The notes under the pieces: model-generated
What the model was told of the DNA's origin: nothing
Seen by the model: only the letters and a program-made list of their open reading frames with translations
Databases searched by the model: none
NCBI RefSeq assembly: GCF_006440775.1
Contig: NZ_VFTZ01000008.1
Coordinates: forward strand, 62,001-126,000
Source of the DNA: Mesorhizobium sp. B2-7-2
GTDB lineage: Bacteria; Pseudomonadota; Alphaproteobacteria; Rhizobiales; Rhizobiaceae
Direction: 5' to 3'
Length of the DNA stretch: 64,000 bases
Shown here: in pieces, positions 1 through 8,758 of the stretch
How positions within the stretch are numbered: position 1 is the first letter of the stretch
Layout: every line of letters begins with the position of its first letter
Made by a program: the position numbers and the translations under genes

Positions 1-564
1 GCCGCGGGGCTGAATGGCGGAGCCTCGGCGCAGGCGCTCTTCGGCTCGCCGCCCCCGAACGCGTCTTCAGGCGACAAAGCGCCAGCGGATAATAGTTCGC
101 CGCCAGCGGTCGACAAGTCGCCGCCTGCCGCGGCGCCGGAAAGCAAGCCGGCCGAACCGGCGCCCGTCGCACCTGTCCTGCCCGGATCGCCGACCGCGGT
201 GGTGAAGCCGTTCTACGAACATGTCGGGCTGGAACTCGACCCTTCTCAGCGCAAGAACTTCATCGATCCGGCGAAAACCGTGCTCGACAAGAGCGATGCG
301 CTACGCGTCTCGGGGCAGGGCGAGTGCCTCGACCCCAACATGGCGCTCGACAATGCAGATTACGACAAGCTCGCCATCGACCGGAGCCTGCGCACCATCG
401 AAGCCGTCAATGGCGACGAGGCCAAGGTGGTCGTCGCCTTCGTCGTCGAAGGCCATCAGCATCGCTTGGAATGGAAGCTGAAGAAGGTCGGCGGCGCCTG
501 GAAGGTCTCCGACCTTCTGTCGGTCACCGGCGAATGGGCGCTCAGCCAATATCAGTGCGAATGA
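1..564 (+). CDS. C-terminal part of a hypothetical protein with Pro/Ala-rich linker and DUF3828-like domain
   Basis: The reading frame is open at the left window edge, so the true start lies upstream. The first roughly 65 codons encode a low-complexity stretch rich in Ala, Pro, Ser and Lys, which looks like a flexible linker. The last 120 residues form a compact domain with alternating hydrophobic strands; the part around 'LKKVGGAWKVSDL' resembles the lysozyme-inhibitor-like or DUF3828 fold of small periplasmic proteins. No catalytic motif is visible and no specific function can be assigned. The family match is from memory of sequence style. The frame itself is well supported by uniform codon use and by ending in a TGA. 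Confidence 0.6.
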   Translation, partial: AAGLNGGASAQALFGSPPPNASSGDKAPADNSSPPAVDKSPPAAAPESKPAEPAPVAPVLPGSPTAVVKPFYEHVGLELDPSQRKNFIDPAKTVLDKSDALRVSGQGECLDPNMALDNADYDKLAIDRSLRTIEAVNGDEAKVVVAFVVEGHQHRLEWKLKKVGGAWKVSDLLSVTGEWALSQYQCE

Positions 565-632
565 TAATGGTTATTGAAGATCAGGGCTGGCGTTCCTTCG
601 CGCGCTGTCTCGCCAGCCTTTCGCAACAAATT

Positions 633-1094
633 TCAGCCCCTTCCGCGATAAGGCGCAACGCCGGTATCCGGCAGCCATACGTCCTTCGGCGGCGCGCCGG
701 TCTGCCAGAAGACGTCGATCGGAATGCCGCCGCGCGGGAACCAATAGCCGCCGACGCGCAGCCAGAGCGGCTTGGTCGCCTCCACGATGCGGCGGCCGAT
801 CATCACCGTGCACTCCTCATGGAAGGCGCCGTGGTTGCGGAACGAGGTCATGAACAATTTCAGCGACTTCGATTCCACCAGTGTCCGGTCGGGCGCGTAG
901 TCGATGACGATGTGGGCGAAGTCGGGCTGGCCGGTGACCGGGCACAGCGAGGTGAATTCGGGGCAGGTGAAGCGCACGATCGCCGGCGGGCCGTCGCCGC
1001 GCTGGAACGGCACGGTCTCCAGGACCGCCTGTTCGGGGCTCTGTGGCGTCTCGACGTGCTTGCCGAGCTGGGTGAGGTTCTTGGCGTCGGTCAT
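633..1094 (-). CDS. queF: NADPH-dependent 7-cyano-7-deazaguanine reductase QueF
   Basis: QueF reduces the nitrile preQ0 to the amine preQ1 with two NADPH, a cytosolic step in queuosine biosynthesis for tRNA wobble positions. The 153-residue protein is a single-domain (type I) enzyme. It has the thioimide-forming Cys51 in '[14 protein letters not shown]', the acid Asp58 in the same loop, and the family signature 'ESKSLKLF' followed by '[10 protein letters not shown]' (about residues 74-93) that binds NADPH. I chose the ATG at 1094 because the reverse strand has AAGGAG about seven bases upstream and the family normally starts near here. It is divergent from the flavoprotein gene at 1173, and no other queuosine gene is nearby. 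Confidence 0.95.
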   Translation of the reverse strand: MTDAKNLTQLGKHVETPQSPEQAVLETVPFQRGDGPPAIVRFTCPEFTSLCPVTGQPDFAHIVIDYAPDRTLVESKSLKLFMTSFRNHGAFHEECTVMIGRRIVEATKPLWLRVGGYWFPRGGIPIDVFWQTGAPPKDVWLPDTGVAPYRGRG

Positions 1095-1172
1095 GGTGGC
1101 TCCTTGCTGCCGCAAGCCAATCGGGCGCGGCTGTTGGCGGCTCCTTAACACAATTGAAATGGCAGGAAGAAG

Positions 1173-3218
1173 ATGACCAGCAACGACCCGCTTCTCCAAC
1201 CCTATCAGCTCAAGCACCTGACGCTGAAGAACCGGGTGATGTCGACCAGCCATGAGCCGGCCTATTCCGAGGACGGCATGCCGAAGGAGCGCTACCGGCT
1301 TTATCATGCCGAGAAAGCCAAGGGTGGCATGGCGCTGACCATGACGGCGGGCTCGGCGATCGTCTCGCGCGACAGCCCGGCCGCCTTCGGCAACCTGCAT
1401 GTCTATGACGACAGGATCGTGCCGTGGTTGGCCGAACTCGCCGATGCCTGCCATGAACATGACTGCAAGGTGATGATCCAGATCACTCATCTCGGCCGTC
1501 GCACCGGCTGGAACAAGGCCGACTGGCTGCCGGTGCTGTCGGCCTCGCCGGTGCGCGAGCCGGCGCATCGCGCCTTCCCGAAGACCATCGAGGAGTGGGA
1601 CATCGAGCGCATCGTCGCCGACTATGCCGCGGCCGCGCAGCGCTGCCAGGCAGCCGGGCTCGACGGCATCGAGTTCGAATCCTACGGACATCTGATGGAC
1701 GGCTTCTGGTCGCCGCTCACCAACCATCGCGACGACGAGTTCGGCGGCTCGCTCGACAACCGGCTGCGCTTCACCGACATGGTGCTCGACGCCGTGCGCG
1801 CCGCGGTCGGTAAAGAATTCATCGTCGGCATCCGCATGGTCGCCGACGAGGACGTCGAAAAGGGCATTTCGAAGGAAGTTGGCGTCGAGATCGCCAGGCG
1901 CTTGGCCTCATCCGGCAAGGTCGATTTTCTCAACATCATCCGCGGCACGATCGAGACCGACGCGTCGCTGACCAAGGTCATCCCGGTGGCCGGCATGCGG
2001 TCCTCGCCGCATCTCGATTTCGCCGGCGAGGTGAGGGCAGCGACGAAGTTCCCGACCTTCCATGCGGCGCGCATTTCCGATGTCGCCACGGCCCGCCACG
2101 CCATCGCCACCGGCAAGCTCGACATGGTCGGCATGACCCGCGCCCATATCGCCGATCCGCATATCGTCCTGAAGGTGATGGAGGGTCGCGAGCACGAGAT
2201 CCGGCCTTGCGTCGGCGCCACCTATTGCCTCGACCGCATCTATGAGGGCGGCGAGGCGCTTTGCGTCCACAATGCGGCGACCGGCCGCGAGGCGACCATT
2301 CCGCATATCATCGCGAAGAGCGAAGGACCGAAGAAGATTGTTGTGGTGGTGGGCGCTGGCGCCGGCGGTCTGGAGGCCGCCCGCGTCGCGGCCGAACGCG
2401 GTCATCAGGTGACGGTGCTCGAGGCCTCCAGCCAGGCAGGCGGCCAGGTGAGGCTCGCAACCCAGAATCCACGCCGCAAGGAACTGATCGGCATTATCGA
2501 CTGGCGATTGGCCGAGCTCGACCGCCTTGGTGTCGAGATCCGCTACGACACCTGGGCCGAGAAGGACGATGTGCTGGCGCTGGCGCCGGATGTGGTGATC
2601 GTGGCGACCGGTGGGATGCCGCAGAACCCGCCGCTGACGGCCGGCGACAATCTGGTGACCTCGAGCTGGGACATCATGGCTGGGAGCGTCAAGCCGGCCG
2701 AGAATGTGCTGCTTTACGACGACAATGGCGGCCATCAGGGCATGGGCGCCGCCGAGCTCATCGCCAACAGCGGCTCGAAGCTGGAACTGGTTTCGCCCGA
2801 GCGCTTCTTCGCGCCGGAAATGGGCGGCATGAACCACGTGCCCTATATGCGCGCCTTCCACGAAAAAGGCGTCACCGTCACCATCAACACCCGCCTGCGC
2901 TCGGTGCGGCGCGAGGGCAATCAGCTCGTCGCCGAGCTGGCATCGGACTTCGCCGAAGGCTGGCGCGGCGAGCGGCGCGTCGACCAGGTGGTGGTCGAGC
3001 ATGGCACCGTACCGCTCGATGATCTTTATCTGTCGCTCAAACCCCTGTCGAAGAATTGCGGTGCCGTCGATTATGAGCGGCTGGTGAGCGGCGGCGACAT
3101 CTTCCCCGCTCGCAATGCCGAAGGCGGCTTCGTGCTGTTTCGCATCGGCGACGCTGTCGCCTCGCGCAACATCCACGCCGCCATCTATGACGGCATCCGG
3201 TTCGGGATCAGGATCTGA
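1173..3218 (+). CDS. NADH:flavin oxidoreductase / N-methyl-amine (dimethylglycine or N-methylproline) demethylase-like protein
   Basis: This 681-residue flavoprotein has the trimethylamine dehydrogenase / 2,4-dienoyl-CoA reductase architecture: an N-terminal FMN-binding TIM barrel (about 1-340), an iron-sulfur loop, and a C-terminal FAD/NAD(P) half opening with the dinucleotide motif '[16 protein letters not shown]' (about residue 390). Closest families I recall are DgcA (dimethylglycine catabolism) and rhizobial N-methylproline (stachydrine) demethylases, which remove N-methyl groups oxidatively. The iron-sulfur loop reads 'CVGATYC' followed 11 residues later by a third Cys. The second Cys of the usual CxxC pair is Ala, so only three canonical ligands remain. 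An AGGAAGA lies just ahead of the ATG. It has no operon partners, so the substrate is unproven. Confidence 0.8.
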   Translation: MTSNDPLLQPYQLKHLTLKNRVMSTSHEPAYSEDGMPKERYRLYHAEKAKGGMALTMTAGSAIVSRDSPAAFGNLHVYDDRIVPWLAELADACHEHDCKVMIQITHLGRRTGWNKADWLPVLSASPVREPAHRAFPKTIEEWDIERIVADYAAAAQRCQAAGLDGIEFESYGHLMDGFWSPLTNHRDDEFGGSLDNRLRFTDMVLDAVRAAVGKEFIVGIRMVADEDVEKGISKEVGVEIARRLASSGKVDFLNIIRGTIETDASLTKVIPVAGMRSSPHLDFAGEVRAATKFPTFHAARISDVATARHAIATGKLDMVGMTRAHIADPHIVLKVMEGREHEIRPCVGATYCLDRIYEGGEALCVHNAATGREATIPHIIAKSEGPKKIVVVVGAGAGGLEAARVAAERGHQVTVLEASSQAGGQVRLATQNPRRKELIGIIDWRLAELDRLGVEIRYDTWAEKDDVLALAPDVVIVATGGMPQNPPLTAGDNLVTSSWDIMAGSVKPAENVLLYDDNGGHQGMGAAELIANSGSKLELVSPERFFAPEMGGMNHVPYMRAFHEKGVTVTINTRLRSVRREGNQLVAELASDFAEGWRGERRVDQVVVEHGTVPLDDLYLSLKPLSKNCGAVDYERLVSGGDIFPARNAEGGFVLFRIGDAVASRNIHAAIYDGIRFGIRI

Positions 3219-3313
3219 GGGTTGTGACGCGCAACGGACCTTTGCAAGGAGAGCCACCTGCCGCTTTGGTCCGTTGCGCGCCGCGCCCGGTCGGTTTTGC
3301 CGGCCGTGCGATT

Positions 3314-3721
3314 TCAAAACAGCTTGGCAGACGCCATGCAAAACACGGTGATGACCAGCAGCCCGCCGGCAATGCGTTCGCCTCTGGTCATCTTCGCCCG
3401 CAGCTGGGTTTGCGTCGCCTGATCGGCACCGGCCAGCTGTCTGCTGGCGGAGGCGACAAGCGCGCCCTGCACGCCGGCGGCGACCAGCGCCGTCAAAATG
3501 CCCAGCGCCAGCACCTTCTCCATCGAGCCGAAAGCCCCCTCGTGGAAGAAATACCAAAGCAGTATGCCGGTCAGGAACGCCAGGCCGGAGGCGCCGAGCT
3601 GCGGTCGGATGAAGCGCTCCGCCTTGATCTCCGGATCGCGCGCAACCGCAATGGTTGTGCCGGCCCAGAACACGCCGGCCATGACGTGCAGACCGATGGT
3701 GACGATATAGACATATTGCAT
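3314..3721 (-). CDS. Small integral membrane protein, function unknown
   Basis: The 135-residue product is strongly hydrophobic, with four probable transmembrane segments: near the N-terminus ('VYIVTIGLHVMAGVFWAG'), at about 45-65, 72-92, and a C-terminal one. A short polar loop rich in Gln and Ala lies between the last two. I chose the ATG at 3721, giving a start of MQYVYIV, because AGAGAGGA lies about seven bases upstream on that strand. A longer frame begins 54 bases further up but adds a Cys/Arg-rich tail and would cover more of the control region. It is divergent from the MarR gene at 3861 across a gap with a perfect palindrome, so it is a likely regulatory target. I do not recognise a family with confidence. 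Confidence 0.7.
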   Translation of the reverse strand: MQYVYIVTIGLHVMAGVFWAGTTIAVARDPEIKAERFIRPQLGASGLAFLTGILLWYFFHEGAFGSMEKVLALGILTALVAAGVQGALVASASRQLAGADQATQTQLRAKMTRGERIAGGLLVITVFCMASAKLF

Positions 3722-3784
3722 GACCGCATTCCTCTCTGCCGCCCGCCGCGCGTCGCAGCATGTCGACGCCATCAATAAGACAAA

Positions 3785-3806
3785 GTTAGATATCTAACGG
3801 TTAGAT
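3785..3806. promoter_or_regulatory. Palindromic operator candidate between membrane-protein gene and marR
   Basis: A perfect 14-bp palindrome, GTTAGATATCTAAC, occupies 3785-3798, and a third half-site TTAGAT follows at 3801-3806. It sits in the AT-rich gap between two divergent genes, one encoding a MarR protein. MarR dimers typically bind such palindromes and repress both transcripts. That this MarR binds here is inferred. Confidence 0.6.
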
Positions 3807-3860
3807 GTCAATCATGAAGCCAGGTTTCATGTTCCAATCGCTTTGCTCTACTGTCAGGTC

Positions 3861-4298
3861 ATGACACCGTTTGACCGTCCGCCCGTCGGCATGACTCTGG
3901 CTCGCACCTCGAAAGTGGTGGCGCAGGCTTTCGACGCCGCGATGGTCGAGGCCGGCGGAACGCTGCCGGTCTGGGTGACCTTGCTATCGGTCAAGTCGAA
4001 GGAACTGGCGAACCAGCGCGAGCTTGCCGGCATGATCGGTATCCAGGGCGCGACTCTCACCCACCACCTCAACGGCATGGAGGCGCAAGGGTTGCTGACG
4101 CGCCGTCGCGATCCGGAAAACCGCAGGGTCCATCAAGTGGCGCTGACGGAAGCCGGCGAAGCGCTGTTCGAGAAACTACGGCTTGCGGCGGTCGCCTTCG
4201 ACAAGCGTCTGCGGGCTGGCATCCCCGATGACAAGCTCGCCGAATTCACTGAGGTGCTTGCGGCGCTTAGGCGCAACGCCGAGCTGCCTCAGTCGTAA
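3861..4298 (+). CDS. MarR-family winged-helix transcriptional regulator
   Basis: The 145-residue protein has the MarR layout: N-terminal dimerisation helix, then a winged helix at about residues 35-105. Its recognition region is 'GIQGATLTHHLNGMEAQGLL' and its wing is 'RRRDPENRRVHQVALTEAG'. The ATG at 3861 is preferred over an in-frame TTG at 3843 because the family normally begins close to this point. It is divergent from the small membrane-protein gene with a palindrome between them, the usual arrangement for a local repressor sensing a small ligand. Its 3' end overlaps the convergent deacetylase gene by 10 bp. The ligand is unknown. Confidence 0.88.
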   Translation: MTPFDRPPVGMTLARTSKVVAQAFDAAMVEAGGTLPVWVTLLSVKSKELANQRELAGMIGIQGATLTHHLNGMEAQGLLTRRRDPENRRVHQVALTEAGEALFEKLRLAAVAFDKRLRAGIPDDKLAEFTEVLAALRRNAELPQS

Positions 4299-5023
4299 CC
4301 CGTGATCGCGCCGAAGGCGTAGTGGCGCAGCTTGAGCGCCGCGATCAGCGCCGTCAGTTTCGTCTTGCCGTCAAAAGCGTCCTGGAACATTTCGTCATGC
4401 ATGAGCAGGATCAGCTTGTTCGGCTTGGCGAAATGGCCATAGCCGAACAGATGGTCGATCTCGCTGACCAGATGGTCGATGCTCTGCACCGGCTTGCCGC
4501 TGTCTTCATGCACCCATTCGTGGTCCCAGCCGTAGAGCCAGAAGCCGGAGGCCGCGACGAATTCGTAGTCCGGATCCTCGCGACCCGCCTCCGCCAGCCC
4601 GAGCGAATTGTCGTCCTTCGAGTAATTGGGCAGCCGGAACACGTCGCGTCCCGGCAGCCGCGCATGCACGGCCGGCTTGAGGCCGAGCACGGCATTGGCC
4701 CTGAGCATATCGGCGACAACACCTTCGGTATCGCCGTAAAAATGCCGGTAGTGATTGTAGGCATGGCTGTAGCTGTGATTGCCGATCGTCACCAGCGGCA
4801 CCGATTTTGCTCGTTGCAGCAACGCCCGGTTGGTTGCGTTCGCCTCGGCGTGCATGCCGACCATGAACAGCGTCGCCGGCACCTGCTCGGCCTGCAGCAC
4901 GTCGAGGATGTTGCTGGTGCCGTTCAGCGGACCGTCATCGAAGGTGAGATAAATGGTGCGATCGGCGGCCACTGCCGGCGATGCGATCGACAACAGCAGC
5001 GGCAGGATAAGACGAAGCGGCAT
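4289..5023 (-). CDS. Secreted polysaccharide deacetylase (NodB homology domain)
   Basis: This 244-residue protein belongs to carbohydrate esterase family 4, metal-dependent enzymes that remove N- or O-acetyl groups from glycans. The catalytic motif 'TFDDGP' (about residue 27) carries the base and a metal-binding Asp, and 'NHSYSHAYNH' (about residue 80) carries the H-x3-H metal site. The chosen start gives a clear signal peptide 'MPLRLILPLLLSIASPAVAA', so the enzyme is probably periplasmic; the 18-residue upstream extension is unlikely. The later part is less typical of NodB itself, and the absence of nodulation genes argues against a Nod-factor role. The substrate cannot be read from sequence. 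Confidence 0.85.
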   Translation of the reverse strand: MPLRLILPLLLSIASPAVAADRTIYLTFDDGPLNGTSNILDVLQAEQVPATLFMVGMHAEANATNRALLQRAKSVPLVTIGNHSYSHAYNHYRHFYGDTEGVVADMLRANAVLGLKPAVHARLPGRDVFRLPNYSKDDNSLGLAEAGREDPDYEFVAASGFWLYGWDHEWVHEDSGKPVQSIDHLVSEIDHLFGYGHFAKPNKLILLMHDEMFQDAFDGKTKLTALIAALKLRHYAFGAITGYD

Positions 5024-5098
5024 CCGCGAGATCCGGTTGCGGTCTCTCAGGCCGCCATGGCTGAACCGACGTGTCAAGCTGGTTGAAGACTGGGCTAG

Positions 5099-7168
5099 TT
5101 AGGCCAAGCTGCCGTGCAGCACCTTCAGCTTCGCCTTCTTCGGGCTGCGCGCCAAAAGCCATTCGCGCGCTTTGTCCTGCGGCATCGGAAAGGCGATGGA
5201 ATAACCTTGCACCTGGTCGCACCCGATCGCCATCAGCGAGTCGAGCTCGGCCTCGGTTTCGGCGCCCTCGGCGACGATCGAGATGCCCAGCCCCCGCGCA
5301 AGCTCGGTGATGGCGCGTACGATCTTGGAGTTGTCGCCGTTCTCGTTGATGTTCTGGACGAAGCGGCGGTCGATCTTGAGCCGGTCGATCTCGTTGGGGT
5401 TGACGTGGCTGAGCGAGGCATAGCCGGTGCCGAAGTCGTCAAGCTCGAGATGCACGCCGGCGGCGCGGATGTGGCGCAGCTTCGCGGCGATCCCGGTCTT
5501 CTCGTCATCGAGGATGACGGATTCCACGATCTCCAGCGCCAGCTTCTGTGGGGGCAGCCCGGCCCGCTCCAGCGTGCCGAACAGGAAGGCGTCGAAATCG
5601 GGCTCGCGCAGCTCCGTGCCCGAGACGTTGACGGCGAGGCGCCCGAAATCGATGCCGGCGCGGTTCCATTCGGCGGCTTCCTCGATCGCTTTGGCGATGA
5701 CGATGCGGCCGATATCCGGCATGAAGCCGCATTTCTCGGCGACGGGGATGAATTCGCCGGGCGAGATCATGCCGCGCGTCGCGTGCTTCCAGCGCACCAG
5801 CGCCTCGATGCCGCTGATCTTGCCGCTGGTCAGCGATACCTGCGGTTGGAAATAGACCTCAAAACTCTTGTTGGCGATCGCCGTGCGGATGTCCTGTTCG
5901 AGCTGTTTGCGGTAGTCGAGCTCGCGGCGCAGTTCCTCGGAGAAGAAGGAGAAGTTGCCGCCGCCGAGCTTCTTGGCGGAATAAAGCGCGAGATCGGCAT
6001 GGACGAGCAGGTCCTGCGCGTTGTCGGCGTCGACCGGATAGACGGCGATGCCGGCGCTGGCGCCGGGCATGATGGTCGTGCCCTGGAACGTGATCGGCTC
6101 GTTGATCTCGCCGAGAATGCGCTTGGCCAGCGCATGAATGTCCTCGGTGCTGCCGGCGCCGTTGAGGATCATGACGAACTCGTCGCCGCCGAGCCGCGCG
6201 CACAGATCCGACGCGCGGCAGGAATCGCGCATGCGCTGCGCGGTCACCACCAGCACGTAGTCGCCGGCGGCATGGCCAAGCGTGTCATTGATCTGCTTGA
6301 AGCGATCGAGATCGAGCTGGATCACCGCTAGCCGCTCGCGGCGGCGGTGCGCGCCCTTGATCAGCGTTTCGAAATGGTCGGTGAGGAAGGTGCGATTGTG
6401 CAGCCCGGTCAGGCCGTCATGCACGGCGATGAAAGCCATCGAGTTGCGCGCGTCGACCAGCTCGCGCGTCTTGCGCAGGATAGCGTTGGACATCGGCCGG
6501 AAGATGAACAGCGCGACCAGCACGATGACGCCGAGGGTGGCGAAGAACAGCGTGCGGTGCAGGTTGAGCAATTGACCGGAGCGTTCGTCGGCAAAGGCGC
6601 TGATGCGCTGGCCGAGCGCGGCATAGCCGGACAAGGTCGCATTGGCGACGGAGGCGTCGAGGCCGGCGCGCTCGGTGCCGCCCTTGTAGCCGTCGCTTTG
6701 CATGCCGAGTTGGGATCCGAAAGACGAGGCCAGTCGCTCGCCGTTGGCCACCAGGCCGACGGAGAAATAGTCGAGATGGAACGGCTTGCTGAACAGCACA
6801 TATTCGATCGACTTGGGATCGTTGCGCGCCGGCGACAGCGGGTCGGCGCCGGTCTCGGTGAGCAGCCGGTCGTAGTTGGTCTCGAACTCGCCGGTCGCCT
6901 GCTTGAGCGCGGTCACCAGCGCCGGCTGCTTGTCGCGCGAGGCAGCACCCGTGGCGCTGGCCAGGAACACGATGCGCTGCGACAGCGCCTTCTGCGTCGA
7001 GACGATGTCGAGCAGTGCGTCGTTATGTTGCTGCTGCGCCATCAACTGCTGCAGAAGAATGAAGGACGCCACCACCATGGCGGCGATGATCGTCAGCGCC
7101 AGCCAGTAGCCGGTCTTGATGAGCAGGATCAGCGTGCGTGAAACGCTCTGCACTGGCTGCTGCGACAT
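5099..7168 (-). CDS. Membrane-anchored bifunctional GGDEF-EAL cyclic-di-GMP enzyme
   Basis: The 689-residue protein has a transmembrane segment (about 20-40), a periplasmic sensory stretch of some 165 residues, a second transmembrane segment (about 206-224), a GGDEF domain and an EAL domain. The diguanylate cyclase site is intact (GGDEF, 327-331), and the allosteric inhibition motif RxxD lies at the canonical five-residue spacing before it (318-321). The phosphodiesterase domain keeps EAL (455-457), 'NVSG', 'EIVES' and 'DDFGTGYASL' (577 onward). Both activities are therefore possible. The periplasmic part is not a family I can name. It is a single gene with a GGAGGGG upstream. Confidence 0.93.
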   Translation of the reverse strand: MSQQPVQSVSRTLILLIKTGYWLALTIIAAMVVASFILLQQLMAQQQHNDALLDIVSTQKALSQRIVFLASATGAASRDKQPALVTALKQATGEFETNYDRLLTETGADPLSPARNDPKSIEYVLFSKPFHLDYFSVGLVANGERLASSFGSQLGMQSDGYKGGTERAGLDASVANATLSGYAALGQRISAFADERSGQLLNLHRTLFFATLGVIVLVALFIFRPMSNAILRKTRELVDARNSMAFIAVHDGLTGLHNRTFLTDHFETLIKGAHRRRERLAVIQLDLDRFKQINDTLGHAAGDYVLVVTAQRMRDSCRASDLCARLGGDEFVMILNGAGSTEDIHALAKRILGEINEPITFQGTTIMPGASAGIAVYPVDADNAQDLLVHADLALYSAKKLGGGNFSFFSEELRRELDYRKQLEQDIRTAIANKSFEVYFQPQVSLTSGKISGIEALVRWKHATRGMISPGEFIPVAEKCGFMPDIGRIVIAKAIEEAAEWNRAGIDFGRLAVNVSGTELREPDFDAFLFGTLERAGLPPQKLALEIVESVILDDEKTGIAAKLRHIRAAGVHLELDDFGTGYASLSHVNPNEIDRLKIDRRFVQNINENGDNSKIVRAITELARGLGISIVAEGAETEAELDSLMAIGCDQVQGYSIAFPMPQDKAREWLLARSPKKAKLKVLHGSLA

Positions 7169-7466
7169 AACTGGGTGACCCCTCCGGTCGACGGATTCCT
7201 GCCAAGGATTCGTGGCGGGTAAATGCTTGCCTTGAAAGGGTTAACAGGTCGGCAAGGGGGAGCGGCGGCTGTCATGGCGGTTCGACAATGCTTGCAAGAT
7301 GGTTATCACGTCCTTTCCCGCACCCCGTTTTTTTATCGTATTGCCGCCCCGCCATCGCAGGGATTGCGACCGGGCTTTCGCAGCGCCACCGAAGCGGTCG
7401 CTTTTGCGATGGATTTTTCGTGCCCGTAGCGCGACAGTCCGGCCTCGAACCGAACAGGGCCGGACT
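7169..7466. other. Intergenic region between the GGDEF-EAL gene and kbl
   Basis: These 298 bases separate two divergent genes and probably hold both promoters. I see no convincing coding frame, riboswitch or terminator. A T-rich patch near 7328-7335 and short GC-rich inverted segments are present, but nothing specific can be claimed. No strong Shine-Dalgarno precedes kbl. Confidence 0.4.
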
Positions 7467-8654
7467 ATGAGCAAAGCATTCCTTTCCTATATCGACAGCG
7501 AGCTTCAAGGCCTGAAATCGGCCGGACTCTACAAGTCCGAGCGGGTGATCTCCTCGATGCAATCCGCCGAGATCGAGGTCGGCGGCGAAAAGGTGCTGAA
7601 TTTCTGCGCCAACAACTATCTCGGCCTCGCCGACAGCCCGGATTTGCGCGATGCGGCAAAGCACGCGCTCGACCGCTACGGCTACGGCATGGCCTCGGTG
7701 CGCTTCATTTGCGGCACGCAGGAGGAACACAAGCAACTCGAAGCGACGATCTCCTCCTTTCTCGGCATGGACGACACCATCCTCTATTCTTCCTGCTTCG
7801 ACGCCAATGGCGGCCTGTTCGAAACGCTGCTCGGCGAGGAGGACGCCATCATCTCGGATGCGCTGAACCACGCCTCGATCATCGACGGTGTGCGGCTCTC
7901 GAAGGCCAAGCGTTTCCGCTACGCCAACAATGACATGGCCGATCTCGAGGCCCGGCTGAAGGAGGCCAAGGACTGCCGCTTCCGGCTGATCGCCACAGAC
8001 GGCGTGTTCTCGATGGACGGCATCATCGCCAATCTCAAGGGCGTCTGCGACCTCGCCGAGAAATACGACGCCATGGTCATGGTCGACGACAGCCATGCGG
8101 TCGGCTTCGTTGGCAAGAACGGCCGTGGCTCGGCCGAGCATTGCGGCGTCGAGGGCAGGGTGGATATCATCACGGGCACGCTCGGCAAGGCGCTGGGCGG
8201 TGCCTCGGGCGGTTACACGTCGGGCAAAAGCCAGGTGGTCGACTGGCTGCGCCAGCGCTCGCGCCCCTATCTGTTCTCCAACACGCTGATGCCGGCGATC
8301 GCCGGCGCCTCGATCAAAGTCTTCGACCTGATCCGCCATGGCGACGCGTTGCGCGAGCGCCTATATGCCAATGCGGACCGGTTCCGCTCCAGGATGGGCA
8401 AACTCGGCTTCACGCTGGCTGGCGCCGATCATCCGATCATCCCGGTGATGCTGGGCGACGCGGCACTGGCGCAGGAGATGGCGCAGCGCATGCTGAAGCG
8501 CGGCATCTATGTCATCGGCTTCTCCTTCCCGGTGGTGCCGAAAGGCCAGGCGCGCATCCGCACGCAGATGTCTGCCGCCCATTCCAGCGCCGACATCGAC
8601 CGCGCGGTCGAAGCGTTCGGGGCGATCGGCAAGGAACTGGGCATAATTGGATAA
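7467..8654 (+). CDS. kbl: Glycine C-acetyltransferase (2-amino-3-ketobutyrate CoA ligase)
   Basis: Kbl is a PLP enzyme that cleaves 2-amino-3-ketobutyrate with CoA to glycine and acetyl-CoA, the second step of threonine catabolism by the dehydrogenase route. The 395-residue length is normal. Fold type I alpha-oxoamine synthase features are present: '[14 protein letters not shown]' near the N-terminus, the Asp-Ser-His stretch '[11 protein letters not shown]' (about 208), and the PLP lysine in '[14 protein letters not shown]' (about 240). The start at 7467 gives the family's usual N-terminus '[13 protein letters not shown]', while the frame stays open further upstream without similarity. It is followed by tdh, which makes its substrate. 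Confidence 0.95.
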   Translation: MSKAFLSYIDSELQGLKSAGLYKSERVISSMQSAEIEVGGEKVLNFCANNYLGLADSPDLRDAAKHALDRYGYGMASVRFICGTQEEHKQLEATISSFLGMDDTILYSSCFDANGGLFETLLGEEDAIISDALNHASIIDGVRLSKAKRFRYANNDMADLEARLKEAKDCRFRLIATDGVFSMDGIIANLKGVCDLAEKYDAMVMVDDSHAVGFVGKNGRGSAEHCGVEGRVDIITGTLGKALGGASGGYTSGKSQVVDWLRQRSRPYLFSNTLMPAIAGASIKVFDLIRHGDALRERLYANADRFRSRMGKLGFTLAGADHPIIPVMLGDAALAQEMAQRMLKRGIYVIGFSFPVVPKGQARIRTQMSAAHSSADIDRAVEAFGAIGKELGIIG

Positions 8655-8675
8655 TCGCGAATGTTTACGCTCTAC

Positions 8676-8720
8676 GGCGCCCCTTTGTGGGGGAGATGTC
8701 CGGCGGGACAGAGGGGGGCG
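8676..8720. repeat. Short palindromic intergenic repeat (GGCGCCCC...GGGGGGCG type)
   Basis: Between kbl and tdh lies a GC-rich element starting GGCGCCCC and ending ACAGAGGGGGGCG. The right half matches the element after tdh (9820-9852) and the ends of the long copy at 26045-26205. It has the form of a partial RIME-like repeat. It may form a hairpin within the kbl-tdh transcript. Confidence 0.55.
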
Positions 8721-8758
8721 AGAAGGAACGCAAGCCTCCGCATTGTTTGGAGAGACGC

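Noticed and set aside
1908..3761. A 617-codon minus-strand frame over the demethylase gene
   Set aside because: It is the complement of a clear flavoprotein gene and of the small membrane gene; no family features.
7169..7466. Glycine or threonine riboswitch ahead of kbl
   Set aside because: No conserved aptamer sequence or tandem structure could be recognised.
8141..8758. Upstream extension of tdh through the kbl gene and repeat
   Set aside because: The frame is open but overlaps kbl and a repeat; the ATG at 8759 has a good ribosome site and the family N-terminus.
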